64,000 bases of DNA, taken from the NCBI RefSeq assembly GCF_026625805.1, contig NZ_CP113064.1:3388657-3452656 (forward strand). Direction: 5' to 3'. The position numbers and the translations under genes were made by a program. Origin of the DNA: Brevundimonas sp. SL130 (GTDB lineage Bacteria > Pseudomonadota > Alphaproteobacteria > Caulobacterales > Caulobacteraceae). A model generated the notes under the pieces. It searched no databases. It was not told where the DNA came from and saw only the letters and a list, made by a program, of their open reading frames with translations. This document shows positions 53,637 through 62,553 of the stretch, piece after piece. The first letter of the stretch is position 1, and each line of letters begins with the position of its first letter.

Positions 53637-54548
53637 ATGCCCCCCCTCGTCTCACGCGTCTCGTCGCTTGTCTCTCCGCGCGCCTTCGCCCTGATCGTGC
53701 TGCTGATCGCCGCCTGCGTCCTGGGCCTGGCCCCGATCCTGGTGCGCCTGACGGAGACGGGACCGGCGGCGGCGGGCTTCTGGCGGTTCGTCTTCGCCCT
53801 GCCCTTGCTGACCGTGCTGGCGTCGCGCGAGCCCGGCGGCATCGCGGCCCCGTCGAAATGGGCGCTGCTGGCGGGCCTGTTCTTCGCCCTGGATCTCAGT
53901 TTCTGGCACTACGGCATCGTCATGACCTCGGTCGCCAACGCCACGGTCCTGTGCAATCTGACGCCGGTCGTCGTGACCCTGTTCGGTTGGATCGTGCTGA
54001 AAGAGGCGCCGCGTCGGCTGTTCCTGCTGGCCCTGGTTCTGGCCATGGGCGGCGCCTTCGCCATGGCGGCGGGCGCTGACGGCGGCCAGGGGACCAATCC
54101 GCCGCTGGGCGACGCCTTCTCCCTGTCGGTGGCGGTCTGGTACTCGGGCTATTTCCTGGCTGTGAAGGCCGCGCGCGCCACGGCGGGCGCCATGCGCGTC
54201 ACCTTCTGGGCCACCCTGCTGGGCGCGCCCCTGCTGCTGATCGTCGCCCTGGTTCTGGGGGAAGACATCATCCCGGCGAGCGCGGCGGGGTGGGCCGCCT
54301 GTGTGGCCATGGGGGTGATGCACGTCTTGGGCCAGGGCGGCGTCGCCTGGGCCCTGGGCAAGCTGCCGGCTTCGATCACCGCCGTGACCATCCTGATCCA
54401 GCCGGTCGTCGCCGGCCTGCTGGGCTGGTGGGTCTTCGGCGAGACCCTGACCCCGATCCAGGCCCTGGGCGGCGCCCTGGTGCTGGGGGCCATCGTGATG
54501 GCCCAGCGCTCGCAACGGACGAAGCCGACGCCCGACGGGCTCAAGTAG
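53637..54548 (+). CDS. EamA/DMT-family transporter
   Basis: Starting at ATG 53637 the product has 303 residues and ten predicted membrane helices arranged as two EamA repeats. Signatures include APILVRLTETGPAAAGFWRF, VANATVLCNLTPVVVTLFGW and SITAVTILIQPVVAGLLGWW. These transporters export metabolites or amino-acid-like compounds; the substrate is unknown. The last codons and the stop lie within the first unit of a tandem repeat, so the repeat has grown from or into the gene end. An upstream in-frame start would add an arginine-rich, non-membrane stretch. Confidence 0.85.
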   Translation: MPPLVSRVSSLVSPRAFALIVLLIAACVLGLAPILVRLTETGPAAAGFWRFVFALPLLTVLASREPGGIAAPSKWALLAGLFFALDLSFWHYGIVMTSVANATVLCNLTPVVVTLFGWIVLKEAPRRLFLLALVLAMGGAFAMAAGADGGQGTNPPLGDAFSLSVAVWYSGYFLAVKAARATAGAMRVTFWATLLGAPLLLIVALVLGEDIIPASAAGWAACVAMGVMHVLGQGGVAWALGKLPASITAVTILIQPVVAGLLGWWVFGETLTPIQALGGALVLGAIVMAQRSQRTKPTPDGLK

Positions 54549-54646
54549 CGCAAAGCGCGATAGCCCAACATGACGGGCTCAAGTCGCGCGAAGCGCGGTA
54601 GCCCAACCCGACGGGCTCAAGTCGCGCAAAGCGCGATAGCCCAAAA
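54534..54646. repeat. Three 38-base tandem repeats with internal hairpins
   Basis: Three copies begin at 54534, 54572 and 54610, each starting GACGGGCTCAAG. Within a unit, GGGCT...AGCCC encloses TCGCGC...GCGCGA, giving a stem-loop. The first unit includes the last four codons and the stop of the EamA gene. Units differ by a few bases. There are no spacers, so this is not CRISPR. Confidence 0.85.
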
Positions 54647-54680
54647 AAGAAAACGGGCGCGAAGGAAGCCCCCGCGCCCG
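54642..54680 (-). terminator. Terminator downstream of cspA
   Basis: On the minus strand, CGGGCGCG pairs with CGCGCCCG around an 11-base loop, followed by TTTTCTTTTTT. It lies about 27 bases past the cspA stop. Confidence 0.82.
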
Positions 54681-54706
54681 CATCTTAATATTGTCGGCTG
54701 TTCGGC

Positions 54707-54910
54707 TTAGAGGAGCTTGAGGTCGATCGCCGAGGTCTTGCCGCGCTGGTTTTCCAGCTCGTATTCGACCTTGGCGTTTTCATCGAGACCCTGAAGGCCG
54801 GCCTTCTGAACGGCGGTGACGTGAACGAACACGTCAGAGCCGCCGCTGTCGGGCTGGATAAATCCATAACCCTTGGTGGGGTTGAACCACTTGACCGTAC
54901 CGGTCGCCAT
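54707..54910 (-). CDS. cspA: Cold-shock-domain protein
   Basis: The 67-residue protein starts at ATG 54910 (ATGTVKWFNPTKGYGFI); an in-frame extension upstream to 54973 is not part of the family. It has both RNA-binding motifs: KGYGFI (RNP1) and VFVHVTAV (RNP2). CspA-type proteins bind single-stranded nucleic acid and keep mRNA unfolded. A region of about 200 bases upstream without a gene could be the long leader usual for csp genes; no structure was verified. Confidence 0.95.
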   Translation of the reverse strand: MATGTVKWFNPTKGYGFIQPDSGGSDVFVHVTAVQKAGLQGLDENAKVEYELENQRGKTSAIDLKLL

Positions 54911-55107
54911 GTCTGCGTCTCCGTAAACGCGCTTTTCCAGGCGGATCCCCCTCGGGGTGACCCGACAATCCATCTGGACAGCTCGTTCAGGCGAAGGAGC
55001 GAGACGCGGGTGTGGACCCCACGCAAAATCCGGACTGTGCTGTTGTTGTCACCCGGCTTTTCCAGTCGGTCAACAGCAAAGCGATTCGCCTGAGGGGTGA
55101 TTCAAGC

Positions 55108-55869
55108 TTAACGGCACAGGCCGCGCTCGGCGCCGTCGATATGCAGGTGGTTCGCGTGGGCCGCGTTGTAGTCCGGCGTCAGAACCGTGGAAAACAGCCG
55201 GCAGGCGCCGTTTCGCACCTCGTGAAGGAAACGCCCGCCCGGCTCGCCCGCCGGACCCTGGCCGCGCCAGTCGTTAAGCACGCTGATCGTTCGCCCATCC
55301 TCTAGGGGCACCCCCGCCACATCCAGGGCATTGGCACCCGCATGTTCGCTGGGTCGTTCCTGCACGTCCTCGGATCCATAGATGCGGCGGCAGGCATAGG
55401 TCCCATAGTTGTCGACCCGCGCCGGCGCCGATCCCAGGATGCTGCGCGCGGCGGGCTGCAGCACCTGGCGATCCCAGATGACATAACGGACCGCCAGCGG
55501 GCATTGCATGACCACATCGGCCGGGGCCAGGGGCGTGACCGCCCCGCCGGTGATCCGCACCGCGCCGCGCACCACGCAGAAGCCGCCGTCGTCGCGATCC
55601 GCCGCCCGCTCGACCTCGACCCCCGCCGTGCGCAGCGCCTGCATACAGGCCTCGGTCGCGCCCTGAACCTCTTCAGCCGAAGCCGTGGGAGGAAGATCGA
55701 AATCCGCCACCTTGGCCGCCGTCGCCCGGCCGACCGGATGGCTGAGGTCCAGCGGCTTCCACGGCAGGTCCTGCGGCGGCGCATAGGCGTTCATCAACGC
55801 AAAGGCGGCGCAGGCCAACAGCCCGACCTCCCAAAGCAGATTCCAGAAATCAGCGAAGTCGCGCTTCAT
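55108..55869 (-). CDS. Extensin-like C-terminal domain protein, membrane-anchored
   Basis: From ATG 55869 the protein has 253 residues: MKRDFADFWNLLWEVGLLAC with one N-terminal hydrophobic segment (LLACAAFALMNAYA), then the extensin-like domain. Conserved features include MQCPLAVRYVIWDR, VDNYGTYACRRIYG, HAGANALDVAGVPLEDG and AHANHLHIDGAERG. The histidine/aspartate pattern resembles D-Ala-D-Ala carboxypeptidase-type (peptidase M15-like) folds, so a peptidoglycan-linked role is plausible but untested. An upstream start would add an unrelated segment. Confidence 0.85.
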   Translation of the reverse strand: MKRDFADFWNLLWEVGLLACAAFALMNAYAPPQDLPWKPLDLSHPVGRATAAKVADFDLPPTASAEEVQGATEACMQALRTAGVEVERAADRDDGGFCVVRGAVRITGGAVTPLAPADVVMQCPLAVRYVIWDRQVLQPAARSILGSAPARVDNYGTYACRRIYGSEDVQERPSEHAGANALDVAGVPLEDGRTISVLNDWRGQGPAGEPGGRFLHEVRNGACRLFSTVLTPDYNAAHANHLHIDGAERGLCR

Positions 55870-56035
55870 ACATCCCCAGCATGGACCGCCCACGGTCCCG
55901 CTGGCAAACGCCGCAACCACGCGAACGTTCACACCCCGCGCCGCGACAGCCTTAACACTTGTTCAGATTTGCCCGCTGTGCTGGGTATGCGCCTTTCGCG
56001 CGCCCAGTTGCGGCGCGGCAGTTGGGAGTGAGCCG

Positions 56036-57760
56036 TTGACAGCGACGGATGGGGGGGCGCTCGAGCCTCGCAAGACTTTCCTGGGGCACCCGCGGGGGCT
56101 GGTGGTTCTGTTCTTCACCGAAATGTGGGAACGGTTCTCCTACTACGGCATGCGGGCCCTGCTGGTCCTGTATCTGACGCAGCACTTCCTGTTCAGCTCG
56201 GGCGAGGCCCAAGGCATCTACGCCGCCTACGCAGCGCTCGTTTTTCTGATGCCGGTCATCGGCGGCATAATCGCCGACCGATATCTGGGGTCGCGCAAGG
56301 CCGTCATCATCGGCGCCGTCCTGCTGGTCATGGGCCATTTCACCATGGCCTTCGAGGGCACGGGCGGTCGTGAAAGCCTGACCATCGGCGACACCACCTA
56401 TCAGATTCAGGTCGAAGGCCGCGATCAGAACCGCAAGATGTTCGCCGTCAACGGCGACGAGCGGGTCCATATCGCCATCACGCCCGAAGGCGTTTCCACC
56501 GTCGCCGCCGCAACCGCCGCCCCGTCCGACTTCCCCGCCTTTACGGCGACGGGCGGCTATACATTGGAGACCGAGCGGGACCAGAAGCTGGGCGAGCCCG
56601 TTCTGTTCCTGGCCCTGGCCCTGATCATTGTCGGCGTCGGCTTCCTGAAGGCCAATATCTCGACCGTCGTCGGCGCCCTGTATGAAGAGAACGATCCCCG
56701 TCGCGACGGGGGTTTCACCATCTTCTACGTCGGCATCAATCTGGGCTCCTTCCTGGCCACGGCCGCCTGTTCCTATCTCGGCTTCAACTATGGCTGGGCT
56801 TACGGCTTCGGCCTGGCCGGCATCGGCATGCTGTTTGGGCTTCTGACCTTTGTCCTGGGCCAGTCCTGGCTTGAGGGTCGCGGCGCACCGCCTGTTCCAG
56901 TGGAAGGTCGTTCGATCCTGGGCGTGCCCCTGGTTCCCTTCTTCTGGATCGCCGGCCTGGTCGCTGTCATCCCGACCTGGCTGCTGATGCAACGCCACGA
57001 GATCATCGAGACGGGCCTGCCCTGGATCGCCGGCGTCATCTTCGCCTCGGTGGTCGGCTATACGGTCTTCCGCCTGAAGGGCGCCGAACGCAGCCGCATG
57101 CTGGTCGCCCAGCTGCTGATCTTCTTCTCGGTGCTGTTCTGGGCCCTGTTCGAACAGGCCGGCTCTTCGCTGACCCTGTTCGCCGACCAGTCGACCCAGA
57201 TGCCTGACTGGTTCAACGCCGGCTACACCCAGATGTTCAACCCGGGCGTCATCATCATCGGCGGCCCGATCCTGGCCGCCCTGTGGGTCTGGCTCGGCAA
57301 ACGGAACCTGGAGCCCTCGACCCCGGTCAAGTTCTCGTTCGGCCTGGTCTTCGTCGGCCTGGGCTTCCTGGTCCTGACCTGGGCGGCGGCGAACCAGGCC
57401 AATGAGGCCTTCCGCGTGCCCTTGCTGTTCCTGTTCCTGACCTATGTCTTCCACACGATCGGCGAGCTGTGCCTGTCGCCGGTCGGCCTGTCGATGATCA
57501 CCAAACTGTCGGTGGCTCGGGTGGTCGGGATGATGATGGGTATCTGGTTCCTGTCCAGCTCGGTCGCCCATATCGTCGCCGGCCTGATCGCCAAGGCGAC
57601 GGCGACCGATACGGTCGCGGGCGTGGTGACCAGCCCCGCGCTGGCGTTGCAGACCTACGGCTCGATCTTCGGCACCATCGGCTGGACGGGCGTCGGGGTC
57701 GGCGTCTTCCTGCTATTGATCTCGCCCTTGCTGAAGAAGGGCATGGCCGGGGTCCACTGA
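56036..57760 (+). CDS. POT-family proton-dependent peptide transporter
   Basis: The 574-residue transporter starts at TTG 56036, nine bases after GGGAG. It has the POT signatures EMWERFSYYGMRALLVLY, GGIIADRYLGSRKAVIIGA and FTIFYVGINLGSFLATAACS, with about 14 helices. It takes up di- or tripeptides with protons. An extra hydrophilic stretch of about 80 residues (about 108-185, ESLTIGDTTYQIQVEGRDQN) separates helices 3 and 4. It ends at a terminator shared with the convergent TonB receptor gene. Confidence 0.92.
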   Translation: MTATDGGALEPRKTFLGHPRGLVVLFFTEMWERFSYYGMRALLVLYLTQHFLFSSGEAQGIYAAYAALVFLMPVIGGIIADRYLGSRKAVIIGAVLLVMGHFTMAFEGTGGRESLTIGDTTYQIQVEGRDQNRKMFAVNGDERVHIAITPEGVSTVAAATAAPSDFPAFTATGGYTLETERDQKLGEPVLFLALALIIVGVGFLKANISTVVGALYEENDPRRDGGFTIFYVGINLGSFLATAACSYLGFNYGWAYGFGLAGIGMLFGLLTFVLGQSWLEGRGAPPVPVEGRSILGVPLVPFFWIAGLVAVIPTWLLMQRHEIIETGLPWIAGVIFASVVGYTVFRLKGAERSRMLVAQLLIFFSVLFWALFEQAGSSLTLFADQSTQMPDWFNAGYTQMFNPGVIIIGGPILAALWVWLGKRNLEPSTPVKFSFGLVFVGLGFLVLTWAAANQANEAFRVPLLFLFLTYVFHTIGELCLSPVGLSMITKLSVARVVGMMMGIWFLSSSVAHIVAGLIAKATATDTVAGVVTSPALALQTYGSIFGTIGWTGVGVGVFLLLISPLLKKGMAGVH

Positions 57761-57784
57761 ACCACGCGCCTCTGGACCTGAAGA

Positions 57785-57817
57785 AGCCCCGGCGGAGCGA
57801 TCCGCCGGGGCTTTTTG
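57785..57817. terminator. Bidirectional terminator between convergent genes
   Basis: A 12-base perfect stem AGCCCCGGCGGA / TCCGCCGGGGCT with GCGA loop and a following T run on the plus strand. It lies between the peptide transporter and the convergent TonB receptor gene. Confidence 0.9.
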
Positions 57818-57833
57818 CTGGTCGGCGCCGGCC

Positions 57834-59906
57834 TCAGAAGGTCTTGCGCACCCGGACCGAGACGAAGGTGCGGGGATCGACGGCGCTGTCTTCGACAAAG
57901 GCGACGGCCCGAGTCTGGCGGTTCGCGAAGACCGTCCGGGTCTGGGTGAAGTCGTCCCAGAGGTTCAGCTGGGCGCGGATCGCCAGGGTCGGCGACGGCT
58001 TGTACTCGGCGAACATCTCGAAATAGTCCGCGCCGCGCCATTTGGAGACCTGGTCCGGCGAGTAGCTGGCCTCGCCCAGGTAAGGCAGCCAGTTCACGCC
58101 CCATTGCAGCTTCCAGCGCGTGATGTCCTGCTCGATGCCGATATTGGCCTGGGTCGGCCGCGCGTCCGAAATGGGCCGTTCTTCGCCCGTGGTCGGGTCG
58201 GTGACGGAAGTCTTGTTCCAGTCGTTGCTGAAGGTGAAGCGGGCGCCCTTCACGCCCAGCTTGTCCAGCGGCACAGTCACGTTCAGCGACAGCCGGTCCA
58301 GCGTGCCGTCGCCGATATTGCCGACCGCCGACAGGCCGTCGGCAAGCGGGATCCGGTCGATGGCGTCGATGATCTCGTCATGGCGATAACCGATGGAGAC
58401 CACGCCCTCGCCCCAGAAGCGGCGCTCATAGGTCAGTTCCGAGATCCAGCGCTGCTCCGGCTCCAGGTCGACATTGCCGCCATAGACATTCTCCTCGTCC
58501 AGGTCGGCCGAGGCGGCGAAGTCCGAGAAGTCCAGCTGGCCCAGTTCGCGCTCGAAGCGGAACCGCAGCTGGTTGTTGGGCATCGGCGTCCAGGTGGCCA
58601 TGAAGCGCGGCTTGGCGAAGAAGAAGCTCTTCTCCTGATTGGCGTCGCCGGACTGGCTGATGGTCGAGGCTTCGAGGCGTAGACCCGCTTCCAGCGTCAG
58701 GTCCGGGTGCAGCCGCCATGTGCCCTTGGAAAAGGCCTCGCCGCGCGTCTCCTCGACCTTGACCGAGGCGCTGGGCAGGGCGATGGGCACGCCGCCTTCG
58801 CTATAGGCCTGGTCTGTCTGGCGCATATTGTAGGCGACCTCGCCGCCGGTCTCGATGGTCAGTTTGGGCGAACGTTCGTGACGCACCAGGGCGCGCAGGA
58901 TGGTCTCGGAGCTTTCGCCCGAATAGGCGAACACCTGTTCAGGCGCGTCCACGCCGTTGTTCAGGACATTATAGGTCGAGACCCCGTCCCAGCTGCCGAA
59001 CTCGTGCATCAGCCGGGTTTCCAGCTTGAAGTGAGCGTTCAGGGGGCGTTCCCAGGTCACGCCGAACTCGCCGCCGTCCTCGTCCTCGCTTTCCAGGCTT
59101 TCGCGGAAGGCGGTGGCGGATCGGCTGGTGTTGTACCCCTGCCAGTCGCTGATCCCGTAGCGGGCGGTCAGATCCACCTTGCCGCCCGCCAGCGGCCCGG
59201 CATAGACGCCGCGGATCGAGTCGCCGCCGCCATAGCTGTCGTTGTCGGTGACCTCGTCACGCAGGACAGTTCCGGCCGCGTCGCGGCGGATGAGGCGGCC
59301 CGGCCCGTTGGAGTCGCTGGTGCTGATCCCGTCGGACAGGGTCACGCCCCAGCTGCGGTCGCCGTCCCGAGCGGTAAACTGATAGCTGCCGCTGGAGAGG
59401 TCCTGGCCAGAACCTTCGAACTGGGTGGTGCTCCAGGTCAGGATGGACTGACGGCTGGCCTCGGCCTTCAGGATGACGTTCACGACAACCGAGAAGCCTT
59501 GCATGTCGATGCCGGGCGCCCCGCCGCGGATCAGCTCGATCCGCTCGACCTGGCGGGCTGGAGTACGGCTGAGCACGTTCGAGCCGGCGTCGTTCTTGGA
59601 GGCGGGGCGGGCGTTGTTGATCAGCACATTGCCCACCGCGCCTTCGAAGCCCCGCGCGCCGCTGCCGTCGTCCAGTTCGAACCCAGGCACGCGGTTGACC
59701 ATGTCGAGCGCGGTATTGGGCCGCTGGGCGAGGAAGAAGTCAGGCGTGAAGACCAGCACGCCGCGCTGGGCGGCGTCGGCTAAGGGCGCCTGGCGGGTCG
59801 GGCCGGTCGGCACGGGCGCCTGGGCCACTTGCGGCGCGTCGCCGGCATGGGCGGTCGCGGCGGAAAACAGCAGGGCGGTGGTGGCCAGCAGCAGGGTCTT
59901 GTTCAT
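57834..59906 (-). CDS. TonB-dependent outer-membrane receptor
   Basis: From ATG 59906, preceded by GGGAAG, the protein has 690 residues and a signal peptide (LLLATTALLFSAATAHAGDA). A plug domain (NTALDMVNRVPGFELDDGSG; NARPASKNDAGSNVLSRTPA; RIELIRGGAPGIDMQG) precedes a C-terminal beta-barrel ending FVSVRVRKTF, with the terminal phenylalanine expected of outer-membrane proteins. It imports a substrate such as an iron complex or carbohydrate with energy from TonB; the substrate cannot be told. TonB receptors are abundant in Caulobacteraceae. Confidence 0.93.
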   Translation of the reverse strand: MNKTLLLATTALLFSAATAHAGDAPQVAQAPVPTGPTRQAPLADAAQRGVLVFTPDFFLAQRPNTALDMVNRVPGFELDDGSGARGFEGAVGNVLINNARPASKNDAGSNVLSRTPARQVERIELIRGGAPGIDMQGFSVVVNVILKAEASRQSILTWSTTQFEGSGQDLSSGSYQFTARDGDRSWGVTLSDGISTSDSNGPGRLIRRDAAGTVLRDEVTDNDSYGGGDSIRGVYAGPLAGGKVDLTARYGISDWQGYNTSRSATAFRESLESEDEDGGEFGVTWERPLNAHFKLETRLMHEFGSWDGVSTYNVLNNGVDAPEQVFAYSGESSETILRALVRHERSPKLTIETGGEVAYNMRQTDQAYSEGGVPIALPSASVKVEETRGEAFSKGTWRLHPDLTLEAGLRLEASTISQSGDANQEKSFFFAKPRFMATWTPMPNNQLRFRFERELGQLDFSDFAASADLDEENVYGGNVDLEPEQRWISELTYERRFWGEGVVSIGYRHDEIIDAIDRIPLADGLSAVGNIGDGTLDRLSLNVTVPLDKLGVKGARFTFSNDWNKTSVTDPTTGEERPISDARPTQANIGIEQDITRWKLQWGVNWLPYLGEASYSPDQVSKWRGADYFEMFAEYKPSPTLAIRAQLNLWDDFTQTRTVFANRQTRAVAFVEDSAVDPRTFVSVRVRKTF

Positions 59907-60069
59907 CGGTCTTCCCCTCAAGTTCGTCGGCGAGAGGTGTGCCGATCCGTTCCGTTCATCTCCAGTTACAAGGTGGAAAGGTGGATTAAATCGGCGACAG
60001 CATTACCGGATGTTCACGTGCCTATACTTTCGATTGTGAGACTATACGGTCATGAACAGGGGGACGGAC

Positions 60070-60996
60070 ATGAAAGCATTGATTCTGGCTTTGGGCCTGA
60101 TCGCTGCGGCGACGCCGACGCTGGCCCAGACGGCCGAGGAGCCCGCCACGGTCGATGAGATCATTGTGGTCGCGCGCCGGATCGAGGGGCCGATGTGGGA
60201 GGTCCAACGCGGCGACAGCACGCTGATCCTGGTGGGATCGATTAACGGCCTGCCGCGAGACATGGAATGGCGCACAGACGCTCTGGTCTCAGCGGTGGAA
60301 GGGGCGGATCGGGTGCTGTTCCCGATACAGGGTCAGGCGTCGTTGGCGGATGTCGGACGGCTGCTCTGGCGGATGCGAACCCTGACGCGCCTGCCCGACG
60401 GCCGCACGAGCGCAGATTATCTCTCGCCCGATCTTGAGGCGCGGGTGGAACGGATTACGGCCGAGGGGCCAAGCCGCCAAAGCATGATGATGCTGTCGGC
60501 CGACCTGATGGAACATGGCGGCTATGCCCGCCGCGCGCGCCCAGTGTCGGAGGTGGTGCGACGGGCGGCGCGCGCGTCCCGCAAGCCGGCCGAACCGGTT
60601 GGTGTCTTTCACGGCGACGAAATGGTCGAGAAGATCCTGACCACGCCGCCCGAAGCCTATCTGGACTGTATCGAAAAGGCGGCGACGGCCGCAGAAGCCG
60701 GGGAGGCCGAGGGCGAGCGACGGGCGGAAGCTTGGCGACGCAGGCAGGTGCCGGCGGTGCTGGCCTCGCCGCTGGAGCAGGCGACGAACGCCTGCTCCTA
60801 TTGGGCGGTGATGGGCGAGGGCGAGAGATTGCGGGGCATCTGGAACAAGGCCGTCGATGAGGCCTTGTCGCAGCCCGGGGTAACAGTGGCCATCGCGCCG
60901 CTTCGGCTGTTGGCGGAGACCGACGGCGTCCTGGACCGGCTGGAAACCCAGGGGCTGGAGCCGATCGGACCCGAGTGGCGGCCCGTGGCCCCCTGA
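60070..60996 (+). CDS. TraB/GumN-family protein lacking the motif histidine
   Basis: Starting at ATG 60070 after AGGGGGA (an in-frame ATG at 60052 precedes it), the protein has 308 residues with a signal peptide (LILALGLIAAATPTLA). The core resembles GumN/TraB: WEVQRGDSTLILVGSINGLP, ADRVLFPIQGQASL and GVFHGDEMVEKIL. In the family the first motif normally ends GxxH; here it is GSIN, so the metal-binding/catalytic histidine is replaced by asparagine. It is probably an inactive homologue or one with changed function. Neighbours give no pathway. Confidence 0.8.
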   Translation: MKALILALGLIAAATPTLAQTAEEPATVDEIIVVARRIEGPMWEVQRGDSTLILVGSINGLPRDMEWRTDALVSAVEGADRVLFPIQGQASLADVGRLLWRMRTLTRLPDGRTSADYLSPDLEARVERITAEGPSRQSMMMLSADLMEHGGYARRARPVSEVVRRAARASRKPAEPVGVFHGDEMVEKILTTPPEAYLDCIEKAATAAEAGEAEGERRAEAWRRRQVPAVLASPLEQATNACSYWAVMGEGERLRGIWNKAVDEALSQPGVTVAIAPLRLLAETDGVLDRLETQGLEPIGPEWRPVAP

Positions 60997-61128
60997 CCCC
61001 TTAGGTCGCGGGGCCCGGCGGTCGGGAACGGCCTCGCCCATGCCGGCGCTGCTGCGTTCGGCGGGCATGGTGCTTGCTCTCGAGTGTGGCGCGGAAAAAC
61101 CGCGTCGAAGGCCAAGGCGCCTTTGACG

Positions 61129-62553
61129 TCAGACCGCTGTTCCGCCGACGGTCAGGCCGCCCATCTTCAGCGAGGGCTGGCCTATGCCGACGGGGACGCC
61201 CTGGCCGGCCTTGCCGCAGACGCCGACGCCGGGGTCGAAGGCGAAGTCGTCGCCGATCATCTGGATCTTGGTCAGGGCCGTGGCGCCGTCGCCGATCAGG
61301 GTGGCGCCGCGCACCGGTGCAGTGATGACCCCGTCCTCGATCAGATAGGCCTCGTTGCACTGGAAGACGAACTTGCCGTTGGTGATGTCCACCTGGCCGC
61401 CCGAGAAGTTGGCGGCGTAGAGGCCCCGCTTGGTATTGGCGATCATGTCGGCCTTCGAATCCTTGCCCGCCTCCATGAAGGTGTTGGTCATGCGCGGCAT
61501 GGGCATGTGGGCGAAGGACTGGCGACGGCCGTTGCCGGTGGCGGCGACGCCCAGCTGACGCGCCGACAGCCGGTCGTGCATCAGGCCGACCATGATCCCG
61601 TCCTCGATCAGGACGGTGCGCGAGGTGGGCGTGCCCTCGTCATCGACCGACAGGGAGCCGCGACGCCCGGCGATGGAGCCGTCGTCGACCACGGTGACGC
61701 CGGGGGCGGCGACGCGCTGGCCCATCATGCCGTTGAAGACGGACGAGCCCTTCCTGTGGAAGTCGCCTTCGAAGCCGTGGCCGATGGCCTCGTGCAGCAG
61801 GACGCCGGGCCAGCCGGCCCCCAGGACCACGTCCATCTCGCCCGCCGGGCAGTCGATGGCGTCCAGATTGACCAGGGCCTGGCGCAGGGCCTCGTCCACC
61901 TGGGCCTGCCAGCGCTCGGGCGCCACCCAAGCCTCGAAGCCGGCGCGGCCGCCGGCGCCGGCGCCGGCGCTCTCGCGCTTGCCGTTCTGTTCGACGGTGA
62001 CGGAGACGTTCAGCCGGACCAGGGGGCGGATATCGCGCACCACCCGTTCGTCGGCGCGCAGGATCTCGATGGCGCGGCGCTCGCCGACCAGGGAGGCCGA
62101 GACCTGGACCACGCGCGGGTCGCGGGCGCGGGCCCAGGCGTCGATCTCGGCCAGCAGGGCGATCTTGTCGGAGAAGGCCGGCGAGGCCAGGGGATCGACG
62201 GCGTCATAAAGCTGCTGATTGGTGGCGCGCGGTCCCTCGGCGACGCGGGCGGCGTGGCCTTGCTTGGCCAGGGCGGCGCTGTCGGCAGCGCGGCGCAGGG
62301 CGGCGGCCGAGATCTCGTTGGCGTGGGCGTAGCCGGCGGTCTCGCCCGCCACGACCCGCAGGCCGAAGCCCTCGGTCGCGTCATAGGCGGCGGACTTCAG
62401 CCGGCCGTCGTCGAACACCAGGCTCTCGCTCTCGGACCGTTCCAGGAACAGCTCGCCGTCGTCGGCGCCGGCCAGGGCCGTCTTCAGGATCGACAGGGCT
62501 TCGTCGGTATCGGCGGCGTCGAGGATGAGGGGCGGGGCGGCGTGAACGGTCAT
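61129..62553 (-). CDS. tldD: TldD-family metallopeptidase
   Basis: The 474-residue protein has the TldD metal site HEAIGHGFEGD (His254, Glu255, His259) and the family's N-terminal region (ERSESESLVFDDGRLKSAAY, EGFGLRVVAGETAGYAHANE). It ends with FDPGVGVCGKAGQGVPVGIG. TldD forms a heterodimeric protease with TldE that trims peptides and modified microcins; tldE is not in the window. The short AGAGAGG run (about residue 200) reflects a GC-rich microrepeat, not a frame problem. Confidence 0.93.
   Translation of the reverse strand: MTVHAAPPLILDAADTDEALSILKTALAGADDGELFLERSESESLVFDDGRLKSAAYDATEGFGLRVVAGETAGYAHANEISAAALRRAADSAALAKQGHAARVAEGPRATNQQLYDAVDPLASPAFSDKIALLAEIDAWARARDPRVVQVSASLVGERRAIEILRADERVVRDIRPLVRLNVSVTVEQNGKRESAGAGAGGRAGFEAWVAPERWQAQVDEALRQALVNLDAIDCPAGEMDVVLGAGWPGVLLHEAIGHGFEGDFHRKGSSVFNGMMGQRVAAPGVTVVDDGSIAGRRGSLSVDDEGTPTSRTVLIEDGIMVGLMHDRLSARQLGVAATGNGRRQSFAHMPMPRMTNTFMEAGKDSKADMIANTKRGLYAANFSGGQVDITNGKFVFQCNEAYLIEDGVITAPVRGATLIGDGATALTKIQMIGDDFAFDPGVGVCGKAGQGVPVGIGQPSLKMGGLTVGGTAV

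Noticed and set aside
54534..54646. Possible CRISPR array
   Set aside because: The units are contiguous without spacers, only three copies, and no cas genes are present.
54911..55107. Cold-shock thermosensor leader upstream of cspA
   Set aside because: The position suits one, but I could not identify a conserved cold-box or a defined fold, so it is not listed as a feature.
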